Source: Arcuatula senhousia (lineage: Eukaryota; Mollusca; Bivalvia; Mytilida; Mytilidae). From it: a stretch of DNA of 64,000 nt. Location: contig OZ020309.1 in the NCBI GenBank assembly GCA_963971305.1, forward strand, positions 17,663,001-17,727,000, written 5' to 3'. Under the pieces are notes generated by a model, which was not told the origin of the DNA, did not search any database, and saw only the letters and a list, made by a program, of their open reading frames with translations. Below are positions 32,976 to 46,415 of this stretch, piece by piece. Both the position numbers and the translations under genes were made by a program. Numbering within the stretch: position 1 is the first letter of the stretch; each line of letters starts with the position of its first letter.

Positions 32976-33807
32976 CAGTAAAACCTGTACTAGTGACCAC
33001 CTCCATATAAGGACTTCCTGTCCATAAAGACTATTTTCAGCCCCCCCTAACAATTTGTCCTATATATTTAACCTCTATATAGTGACCATCTGTCCAACGT
33101 GACTAGTGACCATCAGAAATCGTCCCTTGAAGTGCCAAAACCTGTATACAAGTACCTTAAATTAGTGCAAATGATTGTTAATTGTCTTGGGTCAGCTGTC
33201 AGATCAAAGCTAATTTGAAAGTGTTACCTTTCTTTAATCTTTGGTAATTAGTTCTCAGGTAAATTTGAGGAAGTTGGAAGTAGTAATTATCACTAATTGC
33301 TTGTGTCAGGGTCAGTTTAACTTTTATGTCTTAAAAAGTTGGGAATAAATCATGTTGTTAATTCTAGATTTATGAAATTTATTACCATAGTAAGCAAATT
33401 TAAATGCAGATATTTTTTTTGATTAATGAGAATTTTTTTTAGCAACAATCCCTTTACTGATGAATAAAATATAACAGGATAAAAATGTATTTTAAGAAAT
33501 ATACTTCAAAACTTCATATAAAAAATACTGTAAACCTAGATTCAAACATGTATTTAACAAAGTTTAAGATAAATTTTCAAGACATGGTATATGTTCAAAA
33601 ATATTCACAAATTATTGCCAGTTAAATAGTCTATTGTTTGGTTTCAAAACGGTCTTTCTATAGATCTATGGAAACTGTGCATCAGTAAATACACATACAC
33701 ATACCTAACATTATACTTTATCTGGACAATCTCTATATAAAGACCCCCTGTATATAGTGACCTTTTGTCAATGTCCCTTGAAGGGTCACTACGGACAGGT
33801 TTAAGTG
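32976..33807. mobile_element. Tc1/mariner-type MITE inserted in the 122-bp satellite
   Basis: The left end is CAGTAAAACCTGT and the right end, read in reverse complement, is CACTTAAACCTGT. TA flanks both sides (32974-32975 and 33808-33809). The neighbouring satellite units read 'accatacttattttcc' without interruption, so the pre-insertion sequence is known and a TA duplication is confirmed. The interior repeats 'tatatagtgacc' and 'atataaagacc' near both ends. It has no transposase. Confidence 0.8.
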
Positions 33808-35990
33808 TACTTATTTTCCAATCTGACCGTCTTCATCAAAGCCAAAAGCCCAGTTGGTAGTTTCAAATTGAGGGTAAGCAATGATGTCAAGCTGGCAATT
33901 ATAGAGTGATATAGACATAAAAGCATACTTATATTAAACAAAACGTAATTGAATGGCCTTACTTAAAGATACTGCATGGTATTAAAACCTTTCACAATGA
34001 AATCGATTTGAGATGGTAGCTGCAAAATTCATAGCACTAAACGACTCAAACGTATACGATGATAGATTTAACATAATCTGGAAGTTATCTATCTGATGAA
34101 TGTAGGCATACTAGGATAATCGACAATTGCAAAGAATGAGTATTGCACTATTGTGGAATTATATCGGGATTGTTTAACTTTCAAGTGATTTTCAAAATGT
34201 TTTTGGGTCCTTTTTATGGGTTTTAGTCATGATTATGCCAATTTGTTTTTGCTATTGGCATTTGCGTTTTTAGTCTATTTTATTTGACGATAAGCCCAAA
34301 ACTGATATTAGATTCACAAAATGTAAAAACCGAAGTACAAAAATTGCAAAATAATCTATAACTATCAACTAGACTTTTAAATCAATACATCATATAAATT
34401 AAGTAGATAATCAATACAATGTTGTAACCAACCATAAACCTTCTTTTTATCTTAAAAAAAGATTGTAAAAAGGAACTTTTCTAATATCTATTCTGCCCAT
34501 GCAACTTAGTTTACATTATCTGAAAATATTCAGCCGTACACCCTTAATTGTTATTTAAATCTCAAATGTAATATTATTATTTTTTAAGAGATGTCAAATT
34601 TTGGTCTTTCTAAATTAAAAAAGCATGACTTCTGCGAAATACTTTTTTATGGCTTTAATGGAAAGTGATAGGCATACAAATTATATCTTTTAATTGCCAG
34701 TTATAAAATAAGGCTGAAAAAAAAATGATGTTGTGGGTCAAATTCTAAAATAGTTCAACACGAATATAATTACTATGGTGGCTGATCAATGTTCAATATT
34801 ACGTAATGTGACCGATATTCCTTCAGGTTATTAAAACCATAATATAACCATATATGACTTTCCATAGGTAGTTTATCTTTGTACTTTCGAAGAATTGTTT
34901 GTTTTCAAATGCAAACGATTGACCCACATATTTAATGTTAAAAGATTCATAGACGAGAAGTTTTATGCTAATTATCAGATAGGAGCACTATAAAATTCGT
35001 GTTGCTTAGATCGTCATGAAAAGTCTGAAAATAATCCTTATAAATAATTTATAATATCAAGATTTAAAATTGAAGTTAAAATAAAATAAAGGATATTAAA
35101 GAAGATATATATTTGTTTTCGAAATTACCTCACACAGTCATTTATATATGTTGTATTCGTGTATTTGAAAATTTTAGTTTTTGTGAAACAGATATGGTAT
35201 TTTAAAAACATGTCACAATAAAATCAAAATAAGAGTGTCGCTTTATTACCCTTAGGATGAAAAAAAAAGCTGTTAATATACTAATGATCATATAGCAAGT
35301 TCGTGATAAGGATACATTAAACTGATTTGGAAGTCCTTTATCACGTGTAGGTCATGCTGTTTATTAACAGTGAAAACAGAATATCATTGCAATTTTGAAA
35401 ATGTTAAAATTGTAACATAACATTCTGTTTTGAAATGTTTTCATTTAAAAACTCATTTTTACCTTAAAGTTAAGCATTTAAAAGTTACAATAACGATTTA
35501 CTTGCAAATAAATAAATTAAATACAACAACGTTCTAGACAATAAATTTTGCTACGCCTGGCACGCGTTTCGTCTACCAAAGACTCATCAGAGGTACTCCA
35601 CTATAAGTTGAAAATGCATAACACTATATGAATATGAAGAGTAGAACAATAATACCCACCAGAAGCCGGATTAGAAACCAAATTATTATTTTTAACAATC
35701 TTTGTCTGGGATACGTAAGAAGAACCTTAGTGTCTTTATAGTTTTATAATTTGAACAAAAGTGTTGATGCCGAAAAAGATTTACCTTGAATAATTGAAAC
35801 TCCATCAGCAGCACTTACCATTACGAATCTTAGAATAAATTATAGTAATAAAGTTTAAGACAATTAATTTGCTACGTCTGGTGTGCGTTTTATATACTTA
35901 AGACGCACCAGAAGCGCTCTACCAATAGTTAAAATGCAAAAGATTATATTAATATAAAGAATAAGGAAAAATTATACCAAAAGAGTATAA
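33808..35990. repeat. segmental duplication, copy 2
   Basis: Direct, diverged partner of 25930-29600, lacking the RT-B insertion and the 134-bp MITE. It ends in a family B retrozyme dimer. There are no genes in it. Confidence 0.7.
35553..35596 (-). ncRNA. family B hammerhead, cleavage site mutated
   Basis: Reading minus: a CTGATGA box, a GTC-loop-GAC helix II, GAAA, then ACGCGTGC followed by C and AGGCGT. Where the 60-kb copy has GTC at the cleavage site this has GCC, and the base that should close stem III is lost. Cleavage is not expected. The next unit's core box (about 35902) is further decayed. Confidence 0.6.
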
Positions 35991-37139
35991 ATATTGTCAC
36001 ATGAGGATAGACAGACAGGCCAAGGAGCGGAAGAATCATAATCCCTGTGAAAATATAATTAGAATTTTAAATAGATTTGTAAAACAGATATTTATGATGT
36101 ATGAAAAACCTTACAAAAGAGAAAAATAGGATTTACCATGCAAAAACTGCTCTGCCTTAATTTGATGGAAAAACCCGAAAATTTCGAGAAAAAAAATGTC
36201 AAAAATTTCAAAAGCTGACCATCCAGCATCCTTAAACTTATAAATGTTCATTCTTTTAATGACTGTGGTTATATTTAGATTTATATCCTTCCGGTTTTGA
36301 TATTTGTTTGCTTTTAAGTCATTAAGTCTAGACAAGCTAATTCGACATATATTTACATCAGATACCAAACTGTTGTACACTGTTGCAGAAAAAAACTATC
36401 ACTGTGAAAAGGGTACCATGCCTCGAAAAGCACAAAAAGCTTACTATGGCCACCACTGACTAGACCAAAGTTTCCTCTTAATATTACCAAGATGACCAGA
36501 CAAGTTTATATACGTTAAGAGGCACCTGTATTTAGTGATAACACACCATTTATTTACTATATACTATAAGTTCATTGTTTTTAACAATAAGATAACCACG
36601 AAAATATGAAATCCTTAAGTGGGAACTTATAATAAAATATTTATTTAAAACGTAATTAAATTTATTGATAGGATTTCAATTGTCTGAATATTTTCAATAT
36701 TACCCAATTAAAGCTGATAACAGCTTTTTCTGTATACATTTAAGAGGCTGTCCATGTAGATATCAGGCAGACGCCTACAGAATTTGGTTCATGAGGAATT
36801 TTATCCCAGTAAATTTATTGTTTTAATGTATTGTTGGACTCATGTGTAAAACAAAAATCACCAGGATTTGTTTCAAAGCAACATGGATGACTTGTGATAT
36901 AAAGTTCAGGAAGAGTTATCTCCCTTTTTCTGCATATTACATAGTAAACAAATCATGTCATGTAATTCACTTAAAGGCCTTGTAAGATATAACATTCTTC
37001 GTGATATTTTATTTTTTTTCATATTCATATACCTCATTTAGATTGATAATTTCTTTAACCCAGATTTGTAAGCTAGAATATTGAAATGGAATTGTGGTTC
37101 TCAAATCAAGAAGAGATGACAAGACAGAAAATTTAAGAT
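35991..37139. other. non-coding stretch with a TTAA MITE relative
   Basis: At 36742-36905 there is a relative of the 26738-26871 MITE ('ttaagaggctgtccatgtag', 'cctacagaatttgg', 'gttggactcatgtgtaa'). The 89-codon minus-strand open frame at 36111-36380 shows no recognisable family. Nothing else was identified. Confidence 0.4.
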
Positions 37140-37300
37140 CAAAATTCAAAATTCCAAAGGGTATCAATGAAGAAGCAAAAATGGCAGCACTAGGACATTC
37201 GGGTGTCAAAGTCCGAAAAGGCAACGAAAATACTGGTAAACACAAACGAGAACAGCACGAGGAAACACAAAACACAAGGTCAATCGAACAGAAATGAGCA
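37140..37300 (-). repeat. RT-B 3' tail fragment
   Basis: Minus orientation: 'cattcgggtgtcaaagtccg' and 'aacagcacgaggaaacacaa' are the reverse complement of the terminal RT-B tail. Confidence 0.65.
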
Positions 37301-37360
37301 ATGCGAATTTATGTTTTTATTAGTATACAGTATTTTTCGATATTTTATATTCTATTTAAA

Positions 37361-37393
37361 CCACTCATTCATTCATTCATTCATTCATTCATG
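37361..37393. repeat. (CATT)n microsatellite
   Basis: About eight perfect tandem ATTC units. Confidence 0.9.
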
Positions 37394-38554
37394 TCTTTAT
37401 TTCCGCTATAGAAGCGATAATATATAATAAATTCAATATATAAACACATTACAATACACACACACATATCATAAAGATGGAACCAGAAATATTTTAACCA
37501 ATGTTTTCGGAATCATTTCATGTATTGAATGATTTGAAGTCATGTTACAAAAATGTTAAGCTTTGATTTTAATGCATTACTCATTTCATCAAATAAAAAA
37601 CTTCAGCCATCAGTACAATATGGTAAAGGTAAGATATGACTGAATAATATATCTTTACTAGTAAATAGTTCCATTGGATTTGAAAACTGCTGACATTCCT
37701 TCGTTTCTTTTTGCGTCTTTAACATGCGTTTTATATACATGGTTGATATGGGACAAAGTCTCACATATTATGTAGAAACTTTAAAAAAAATTATTGTGGA
37801 TTTTTTTTTTCATAAGGGGGTGTGCTGAGTGCGTGCAAGCACTCTATAAATTATAGTTTATGCCGATAAACTGGGTTTCACGAACGCAAGCAATAGTTTA
37901 CGGTAAATAAAATAAGTAAATGTGTTTGTTACTTTCGCATGCAATATGTTTATATATAATATGGCACGTATATGGAAAGTAACAATAACAAAAACTTAAA
38001 GAGCATGGTTACATGCCACACGCGTTTCGCTATTATATTAGAACGTCTCTGTGGAATAAGAATGGAGGTACAGAAAGCATTGTAAAGATAACTTGCACAC
38101 ATTTGAAAATCATAGACGATTCTGTTAAATCTGTTGAAATACAAAAAAGTAAATACTAGTTACCTTCATAACTACATAAGGTGTACTTCTTACAAGTTCT
38201 TATAAAGTTTTAACCAATGTTTTTGGAAACATTACATGTATTGCATGATTTGAAGCCATGTTACAAAAATGTTAAGCTTTGATTTAAACGAAAACATAAA
38301 ACAAAAACATTTATTTCTTTTATTTTCTGAATCTTTTATAGGACATCACTGTCTCCGTAACCGAATCTAAGACCAAGGTTAAAAGAAAATGCATTTCATC
38401 CAGTCCCTAAAAAATCTCCCGTTGTTATCAGTCACTGGTGGAAAAATTTAAGATTAAGTTGAACGTGTGCATTAGCGTTTGCTTTGATAAGTGTTTTGCT
38501 GATTGTTGTACTGATATGATCATCTTGCTATCCCTATTATGTCTTTACAACCGT

Positions 38555-38780
38555 GTTGCGGTGTGTGTTACTACCGGACCCTTAGATCCCAATGTCTAAA
38601 GAGAGGTTTGGTGCGCCATAATTCCTGGTTTTACCCATCATTTTATGTGAAATGCCTGTACCAAGGCAGGACCATTGCGATCTATAACTATTCCGGTGTG
38701 TCTTCCATGTTTTTTCTTTTCTTTTGGACATTGATATATATTGATCCTCCAAGTTCGGTTATTTTGTTATAACCTTTATT
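38555..38780 (+). repeat. R1 repeat copy
   Basis: Plus orientation: 'ctaccggacccttagatc', 'gaaatgcctgtaccaaggca', 'aactattccggtgtgtcttc' and 'ttttggacattga'. It is direct to 47095-47310 and inverted to 22590-22830. Confidence 0.6.
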
Positions 38781-40735
38781 CATAAAATTCTGTTAAGGAG
38801 TTTCAGATGACTTGCGTCCACCAATTATGATATCATATTTAAGTTTTGGTCAAAATCAGCTTTTTAACGTAAGGTATAAACACTGAACAACTGGATTTAT
38901 CATTCGGAAACTATTGTATGAAAACGCTTGTGATTATTTCGGTTGTTTGTTAATTTGCGGTCCCTTATGAAGATCTTCAATACTTATTATGGTTTATCGG
39001 TGATAAACCAAGGGCATCAATTGCAAACTCTAGTAAACATAGTTAAATCCTGTTAAGTAAACTATTGTTATCTAGATCTAGATAACCTTGGTTTCACAAA
39101 CGCAAATCATAGTTGATATATCCAGCCTCCTGGTGATAATCTGAGTTTAACGATCACAGTCTATAGTAATTGCACGATAAACCTAGTTTTACGACCGCAA
39201 ACTATAGTTTACGGACGATATATGATATTTTGCGTTTACTTGGTAAAGTATCATTTGCATGAGTTGCAGAAAAATTCGGCAACTTTTTTCTAGTTCGTCC
39301 AGACCAGGTTGGACGATCCCAATTTACACATAAAGGTTGTTAACTCAAGAACACAAGTACACCAAAAACCTGCTTGTATATCAGTTTGGTGATACTTTTG
39401 TTGATGTAATTAAGAGTTGTTGGCTAGTTCCCGCAGCAAATAAATAAACGTTAACTAAGATGTCAAAATGCTCATATTTCAAGAAATTTAAGTTCTTCAA
39501 TAACGACATGACGACTCTGCTTATTCATTAAAAAAATAATTCATAATTAAAGTGTTTTCTGTCAATATAATTATTTTGGTTCATTGTTTTACTTTGAAAT
39601 ATTTTTAAAAAATTGTCTATCTTTTGGAAAGGATCCAAAACCATATTATATCATTTAAGCTTGTTAATTCAGGAAAAAAATGTCTGTAACAAGCTTAACA
39701 ATAATTGGCAATAGCAATGTTTATCTATCTAGATCGATACACAGCAATTGCATTAAATTTTGACAGATTTTCAAATTTCATTTAGAAAAAAATCTCTAAA
39801 AATTCAAATGAAATTTTATTTATCTCGAAATGAGGCTAGATTAAGTCAGAGTTACATTGTGTGAAAGTTGTTGATTTTAAGCTTAATCATTATTTGCAAT
39901 ATCTCATAAAAGAATATAAAGTCCTTGATAAAATGTAAATTGTTTGTTTACATTAATGACCTGTATTTTGTATACCTAAAATTGTTTAGCAAAGCTGAAT
40001 TAACAAAATATTAAACGGGTTACAAGGCAATATCTTTAAAGCCTAGTTCTTACGGTTGCTTTAGTATGTATTCGTTAAAACAAAATGACAATATTTCTTA
40101 AACTAATGCAATAATAAAGTCACCTCACGATTCCTCATACCATGTACATATTCATCATTTTAGATTTATTTGTAAATCTTCTTTAGAAATGTAGTCGTAA
40201 GGGGGATGAAATAGAGGAATTTCCAAATTAAAAAAAGTTGTCATAAGCTTATGATTATTAAACTAAATAAACTTGACTGCTATTTCGATTGGTAGTTTAT
40301 ATATGTGATCGGTGGTAACGCAGTTGACAAAAATGACGAATAATTGACGGGAAAAATTTAAAATTTCACTTTAGTCTCATGCTGATAACAATGAGGAGTA
40401 AATAAATGTGATAACAACAGAAAGATTCTGCTGAAGTCCCATATATTTTGCTGTTAATAGTGCAGCGAACAAAGCAAATATATGAAAGGTGAAAATAAAT
40501 TCATAAAAAGGCAAAACAATAAAGCATTAAAACGGAAATTCCTCGTTAATCTCAAATAAATGATGTTGTTGGCCAGAATAAAAAATGTTAATTTTTAATT
40601 TAATTGATTCTGGTATGAAGAGATATATCTAGAAATATTCATTCTCATATATACAAAATCTTCAAAGGTTATTTTCAAATAATTATATAAGTATAACCTT
40701 ACTTGCCTCTCTAATGTTAGGTAGCCTTGGTAAGT
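38781..40735. other. non-coding stretch
   Basis: No gene or bounded element was recognised. Around 38990-39230 a short phrase meaning roughly 'gataaac-tagttt-acg-accgcaaactatagtttac' recurs loosely, hinting at an old local duplication. Confidence 0.35.
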
Positions 40736-40739
40736 TAGT

Positions 40740-41010
40740 AAGTAAGAAGCAGAGGTACCAATTGGGCATCCGAATGTCAAAGTCCGAAAGGGCAGATACG
40801 AAACCAGTAAACACAAGGACAGGACAAAAAATCAGATAACATAAAAAACACGGAAACGCAAAAACTATTGAATATCAATTATCATTGCGAACTCTAGTCA
40901 CAATGAGAGTGAATCCAGGTGCTCCGGAGGAATAAGCATTTGTTTGCTATTGCACACCCGTCGCGCTGCAAAGTTCCAATTCAGTGTATCCAATCCGGTA
41001 AAGTAAGTTT
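40740..41010 (-). repeat. RT-B 3' tail, complete
   Basis: Minus orientation from 'taccggattggatacactga' to 'ggtacctctgcttc', with 'tgtgcaatagcaaac' and 'ctccggagcacctgg'. No coding part is present, so this is a strongly 5'-truncated insertion. Confidence 0.75.
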
Positions 41011-41217
41011 GGTAGTTTGGAAGTCTTATTTTGAAATATACATAATTGATTCGTATAAAGTTTTCAAGCTCCATTGACAAGATCTAGAGCATGCATAACA
41101 GATTTAAATAGAATCAATGTAAGCATATGTGTTGCCTCGATCACCACGAAAACATTTACAGATATGTACAATTCTATATCATAGTTCATGTCCAATGTAC
41201 AAATAAAGAATAAAATG

Positions 41218-41715
41218 TTTTATTGACACACTAGGAAGGCTTTGTACAAAGCTATATGACAAACGCGATGACTTCAACTTTCCAATAATCAACTTTCCCT
41301 CTCTGTGTAGCAACATTCTGTCCGCTCCAGCATATGGAGTTTATGTATCACAAATGATTCGTTATTCGAGAGCATGTGGGGAGTACAACAACTTCATTGA
41401 AAGAGCTACACGGCTGACATATGCTTGTATACAAAAACGGGATTTCTATTTCTCAGAAGAACACAGATGTTGGTTTGACATAGAGTTTGGTAATGTCATC
41501 CTTTCTGGATTTGACCAACACTAAATCGGTCTTTGGCAACGTGACGGGTGTGCTATAGCAAGCAAGAACTGCTAACTCTTCCGGAGCACCTGCGTTTACT
41601 TCGTTTCGACTTGAGTTCACGTTGCTGAATGCGGTTTTCTTGTTATATGTGTGTGTGTGCGGTTTTTTTTTATGTTGTGGTGTGGGTTTTTTTGTGATGA
41701 TGATACACATTTGCT
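41218..41715 (+). pseudogene. RT-B C-terminal fragment with internal deletion and tail
   Basis: Codons read LGRLCTKLYDKRDDFNFPI, then NFPSLCSNILSAPAYGVYV, RYSRACGEYNNFIERATRLT. A jump of about 80 bp leads to YKNGISISQK and the tail ('gcaacgtgacgggtgtgc', 'cttccggagcacctgcg'). It is not functional. Confidence 0.75.
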
Positions 41716-43080
41716 TCTTTCATACCTCTCATTTTGTCATAAAATTTATTAGATATAGCTTCTTTTAGCAAGTAATGTTTTGGGGAACATGTATTGCATA
41801 TTGAAAACCTGTGAAAATTCTTTCAAATTATATGTTATTTAATCACCCATATCATAAATATTAAGCTACTAATTTGCTTATATCTTATAACAAATCCGTG
41901 ATAAGGGTGCATTATACTAAATTTGACAGGTGTCGGCCATCATGTGGGCATACAATAAAACAGAATATATTTGCAAATATTAAATGATAAAATAATATCC
42001 TAAAATTTGTATTAAAAAATCTACCATTTTTGTACATGTATATTTATTGTAATTCTAAAGACATTGTTTTTGGAATGTGTCTACAATATTGAATGATATA
42101 TTCAATAATGGAACACAAGGACTATATATATTGATGAAATAATGCTTGAAGCTCATTTCTTAAGAAAATGGATGTGATAACATTCCATTATTTCCATAAA
42201 TTATTGTTGTTTATAATAAGATTTTCACCACAAAAAAGTTAATTCTCGGAAAAAAATATTACAAGAAAAAGTGTTTTCAAAGAAAACCAAGATTTAATCT
42301 GTTGATAAGATTTCTATTTTTATTCATGCTGGTCAAAGTTTCCTGTTTATTTTATTTACAATTTAAAATTTCATAATTCATCTTATTTCCTTGTAACTTG
42401 TAATTTGTAGCCAACCCATCTCAAAATGAAACGGAATGAGCATAGACTTTTCGTAAAAATGTGAGACAATGCAAAAAATATAAAAATCCCGTATTTCACA
42501 CTATTCAGGCTGACGATAGTGTAACGTTATGTTGTGCATACTAAATGTTACGTAATTCAACCAGACTTAGACTCTAAAGGTTGGCCAATCCTATCTTAGA
42601 GTAAAATATAATGATTTTAATGTAAAAATTGCCCCATTTATAGATTGAAAATTTCATTGACACAGATATGCACCAAAAAAAAATTAAATTGAAACAATGT
42701 CAAAGTTCACGTTTATCTGATCTAGAAGAAAAGTAAAAACAAAAAAAGGAAATGTTCGATTAGAATACAGTTTCACCATTGGGATATAATGAGGATTACA
42801 TTCAAATCAAAATATTGCCCCCCAAAAAACAACTTGGTCAATATCATCTAAACATTGTTTTTATTTTTGTTAACATATACATGTCACAAACATGTCAAAA
42901 AAGGTTCCTGCATTATTCAAATGCATGAAAAGAATTCAAATTAACCTATTTACGTTAAATGATCGCTTTAAAAGATTCGCGATAAGTAAACATTATATAG
43001 TTTGTTATATCATTTTTTAAAAACATGTTTTTTTTAAATTTAAAATCAGACCTAAATACAATATTTTATAATTTACATAT
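41716..43080. other. non-coding AT-rich stretch
   Basis: No gene. Parts (about 42110-42800) loosely resemble 45420-45850 and the body of the 26-kb/34-kb duplication (shared 'gttacgtaatt' context), so it is probably another eroded copy of that unit. Confidence 0.35.
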
Positions 43081-43084
43081 ACTA

Positions 43085-43330
43085 AATCCACGACGGGTGT
43101 AAAAACAAGTAATTTGGTATTATTAAATATGCATATGTCTAGGAGTTACCTCTGATCAGCAGCATTTAATTAAAATATTGAAAGGTCAAAAACCAAAAGT
43201 ATTTAAAAAAGAATACTCAAAACACCATAAAATTCGAACTAGAAAAAAAATATCGACCATGTGCAACACAAGGAATGATAACCGGAGTTTTAACATAATT
43301 TAAAATACACACGTTGAAACAAATATTGTC
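43085..43330 (-). mobile_element. eroded retrozyme family A unit
   Basis: Colinear with the 383-bp unit: 'aatccacgacgggtgtaaaa', 'agtaatttgg', 'atcagcagcattt', 'atattgaaaggtcaaaaac' and 'atatcgaccatgtgcaacac'. The hammerhead region (43120-43165, minus) has CTGATCA in place of CTGATGA and no GAAA box, so it is dead. Confidence 0.6.
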
Positions 43331-43514
43331 TATGGAATCTCATTCTATGTTTTCATTAATGATTTTTTGCATAAAAATAAAAATATAACAAGATAGAAAA
43401 CATTTCGCATAAATGTTTATTTTTCTAAAGTATACTGGCGGTTGTCCATTGTGGTTTTTCTAAATTGCCGTTTAATTGTGGGCTATGTCGCGTACACTTA
43501 TTATGCATCTCATT

Positions 43515-44760
43515 ATTTTTTATTTCAATCACTCATCTCAATTCCCCTAAAACATCGAAAAAGCAAATTATTTTTAGTTTGCAAAATTGGACCACAAAGA
43601 TATCAACAGCATTGAAAAAGTTGGTTTTACCCTTTAAATGTGACGGTAATGATTAAACCTGGGTTCTCCACGGCTTTACTTTTATTTCTTGATATCATGA
43701 GTTCTTGGTAACAGATATATTTAGTATGCATAAAACATTGCGTGCTTTTACAATATGTTGGTATTGTTATCACCATGATATAAATACTGCAAGTGACAAA
43801 AAAATATCATTTCAACTTTCTACAAGAAACTAAAAAGGTAAGAAACTACTTTATGTCATATTCATTTTTAGATAAGGGTAATAACAAAACTACCGAACCT
43901 GCAGTGCTTATATAATGGTTTTAAAATATTTCAGTGTTTTAGATAATTCTTTGCATAAACAAATAAAATAAAAATGATGTTTAGATATTTTAATGCAAAT
44001 AAGATTACAAATTATTTAATCTTATAGACCAGGAATGAGAAGAATAACCTAAGTCTTTTTTTCTTTTTACACTTCAGCTCTAATTTCTGCTTTCTTTGAC
44101 AAAGCTTTCGTTTGTACTTGTCTTTTTGATGTTTTCTGTTCCTTGTTTAAGAAGGGGGTCTATCTGTGACTATTTCAGGACTGGATTTGAATTATATGCA
44201 TTTTATTTAGACAATGGGCCAATTGCAGAACCGCGAGCAGCGCCAAATGGCCTCGTTGAAGGCTGCTGGCTGTTATCCATTGTTTTTCTAAATAGCCGCT
44301 TAAGTGTGGGATTTGTCGCGTACACTTATTCACATCTCATTATTTTCTGTTCTGATTTCTGATTTCTAACATTTCGTGTTGTCCTTTGCGTAAACTGATT
44401 TATTCTTCAGATTTTGAATGCCTCCTTGGCACTTCTTTGATTTTCAGCTTTGTTGATAGGAAAAAACCTGAATTAAATTTTCGTTATAAGGACAAAGCAA
44501 CAAATTTGATCGTGATTTCAAAACCATATCGATACCAAATTTTAAACACATGGCGAAACAGTACGTTAAGTTTTCTTCTTGTGAAACGAAACGGTTAAAC
44601 GATTGAATTATATTAGATGCCTTAAAGACAACAAACATTTATATGACCTGACGACCACGGTTTAATAAGTACAACAATAAAAAAAAATAAATGTCATTGC
44701 TTCATAAATGATCTGCAAAATGCAGGAAATATCTATGTCAATTGTGGTTACTGCAAATTA
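43515..44760. repeat. segmental duplication, copy 1 (partner 46495-47085)
   Basis: Direct colinear matches to 46495-47085: 'gatatcaacagca', 'tgtgacggtaatga', 'atgagttcttggtaa', 'aatatgttgg/aa' and 'ctgcaaaatg'. Copy 1 is longer mainly because an R3 repeat lies inside it (44085-44345). Confidence 0.6.
44085..44345. repeat. R3 repeat, inverted copy
   Basis: The reverse complement matches 24850-25100: 'ttgacaaagctttcgtttgt', 'aagaagggggtctatctgtg' and 'aatggcctcgttgaaggctg'. A second small piece is at 43440-43520. The 88-codon plus-strand open frame here is a repeat translation. Confidence 0.7.
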
Positions 44761-45060
44761 TTAATATCTTTCAAATGAGTACAAATGTTTGATTAACATT
44801 AAGAATGAAGGAGAAAATAATGTCACCCTTTACCGAATTTGACCCATTTTTGATCATTGACAATATGACATGTTTGTCATAAAACATGCGAAAATGAAAT
44901 GCTTACTCTTCTTCTAAAACATCCACGATTTACAATAGCTTGATTGTAATATGTGTGTTGTCTTCGTGTGGTGTTGAGCAATACGTATTGAGATGTTATA
45001 TGCATACCAATCAAGTTTTCTACCTTTTAAATTTACGACATTTAATCGTCCGATGGGTAC
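44750..45060 (+). repeat. very eroded RT-B C-terminal/tail relic
   Basis: Weak colinear words: 'atctttcaaatgagtacaaa', 'cctttaccgaatttgac', 'tgcttactcttcttc' and 'gtcttcgtgtggtg'. No frame remains. Confidence 0.35.
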
Positions 45061-46279
45061 ACTTTTGATTTTTGAAACAACCGTAAAATAGTTAAAGTTA
45101 CACTGTAACACTGCATTGCGACATCCGTGAAATTAAACACTAACGAAAGGGAGCTTTCAACGTGTAATTTTATCTCCTGGTCTTCCTAGCCTTTCATGTG
45201 TTGCAAAATTGTATTTAAAATGTGTCTAAAATACAAGTATTTTTTCAGTAACCTGTTAATAAGACAGTATTCTAATAAACAGGTCTATGATATATTTAAG
45301 CTAGCGCTGATACAATCTAGAATATATAACATGAAAAGCCCACCGTCATGACCGTGGTGCGCTCTTGCCAGACCAACGTTACCATTTGGTATAGCTTTCA
45401 CTGATCATTAAAGTGCATATAAAGTCTGCTTTAAAGTCAATTTGTGCAAGAAAGGACTGCATAGATAACACCCATTCATTTATTCTTTTGTCCTTTGCAA
45501 AACATTTTCCACGAAAAGTTAAATCTCCAAAAGAAAAAGGAAAATAAAAAGTTTATTTATAGATAAACGAAAGCTGATAATTGTGCTTCTAGGTTAAACG
45601 GTTCAATGTTACGTAATTCACCCAACATCCTTTTACCATAGTTTACCAAATCTTTTTAAAAATCAAATGTATGTGTAAAATATTTTCCTCTTTACATTTA
45701 AGAATAGATAAACCATTTATAGATCAAAAACATTGTCGATACTGATCTTTTCACTAGAACATCGAATAGAGACAATGTCAAGAGCTGTGTTTCTCAAATC
45801 TAGAATTGAAGAAAACCAAAGAAAGAAAATAATAGGTTGAACATTTATATTTTAAAACACTATCCAGTTGATTATGGAATTTCTAACACCAAGGGAATTC
45901 AATTTGATTATTTAAATGACGAGGCTTGCCGAGCGATTAAAATATCAAATTCATATCACGAGATGTTCTATAGTCATCGAGAAGTAAGAATCAAGAAGGT
46001 TTTTCTCTAATTTCTACAGGTAAATATGGTTGCTCATCAGTGACACGTGCAATTACACTGAGAACAAAACTTTCTCTAGAGGTGAGAAAGATTCTTTTTT
46101 AAAAACTGGTTGAGAGTTGATAAAATGGATGAAAATTAAAGAACAAAGTATTTTACCATCGTATCGTAATTTATTAAGAATTGCATACATACTTGTATCT
46201 CTTTGCTTCTTTAAAAAAATGCAACATGATAACAAATGGAACTACTTGATTAAGCACCAATGTTTTATTCCAAATTAGC
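45061..46279. other. non-coding stretch
   Basis: No gene or bounded element was identified, apart from the loose similarity of 45420-45850 to 42110-42800. Confidence 0.35.
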
Positions 46280-46415
46280 GTTGTTTATTTCTGATTGGCT
46301 TATTTTGTGTTTTGTGTTTCTTCGTGCTGTTCTTGTTTGTGCGTACTGGTTTTGTTGTTGCCCTTTCGGACTTTTGACACTCGAATTGCCCAATCTGTGC
46401 CTCTTTGCTTCTCTC
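46280..46415 (+). repeat. RT-B 3' tail fragment
   Basis: 'gtgtttcttcgtgctgttct', 'tgttgccctttcggactttt' and 'cccaatctgtgcctcttt' match the last part of the RT-B tail. Confidence 0.7.

Noticed and set aside
33520..33560. Scattered 'actgtaaa' motifs (also near 4495 and 9129) as Tc1-type element ends
   Set aside because: No matching opposite ends could be found for them by eye.
38025..38065. Possible hammerhead near 'acacgcgtttcgctattata'
   Set aside because: It has a GAAAC-like element next to a GCGT stem, but the CTGATGA box is missing on either strand.
44096..44362. 88-codon plus-strand frame as a small membrane protein
   Set aside because: It is the translation of repeat R3, also found in other orientations and copies, without conserved coding potential.
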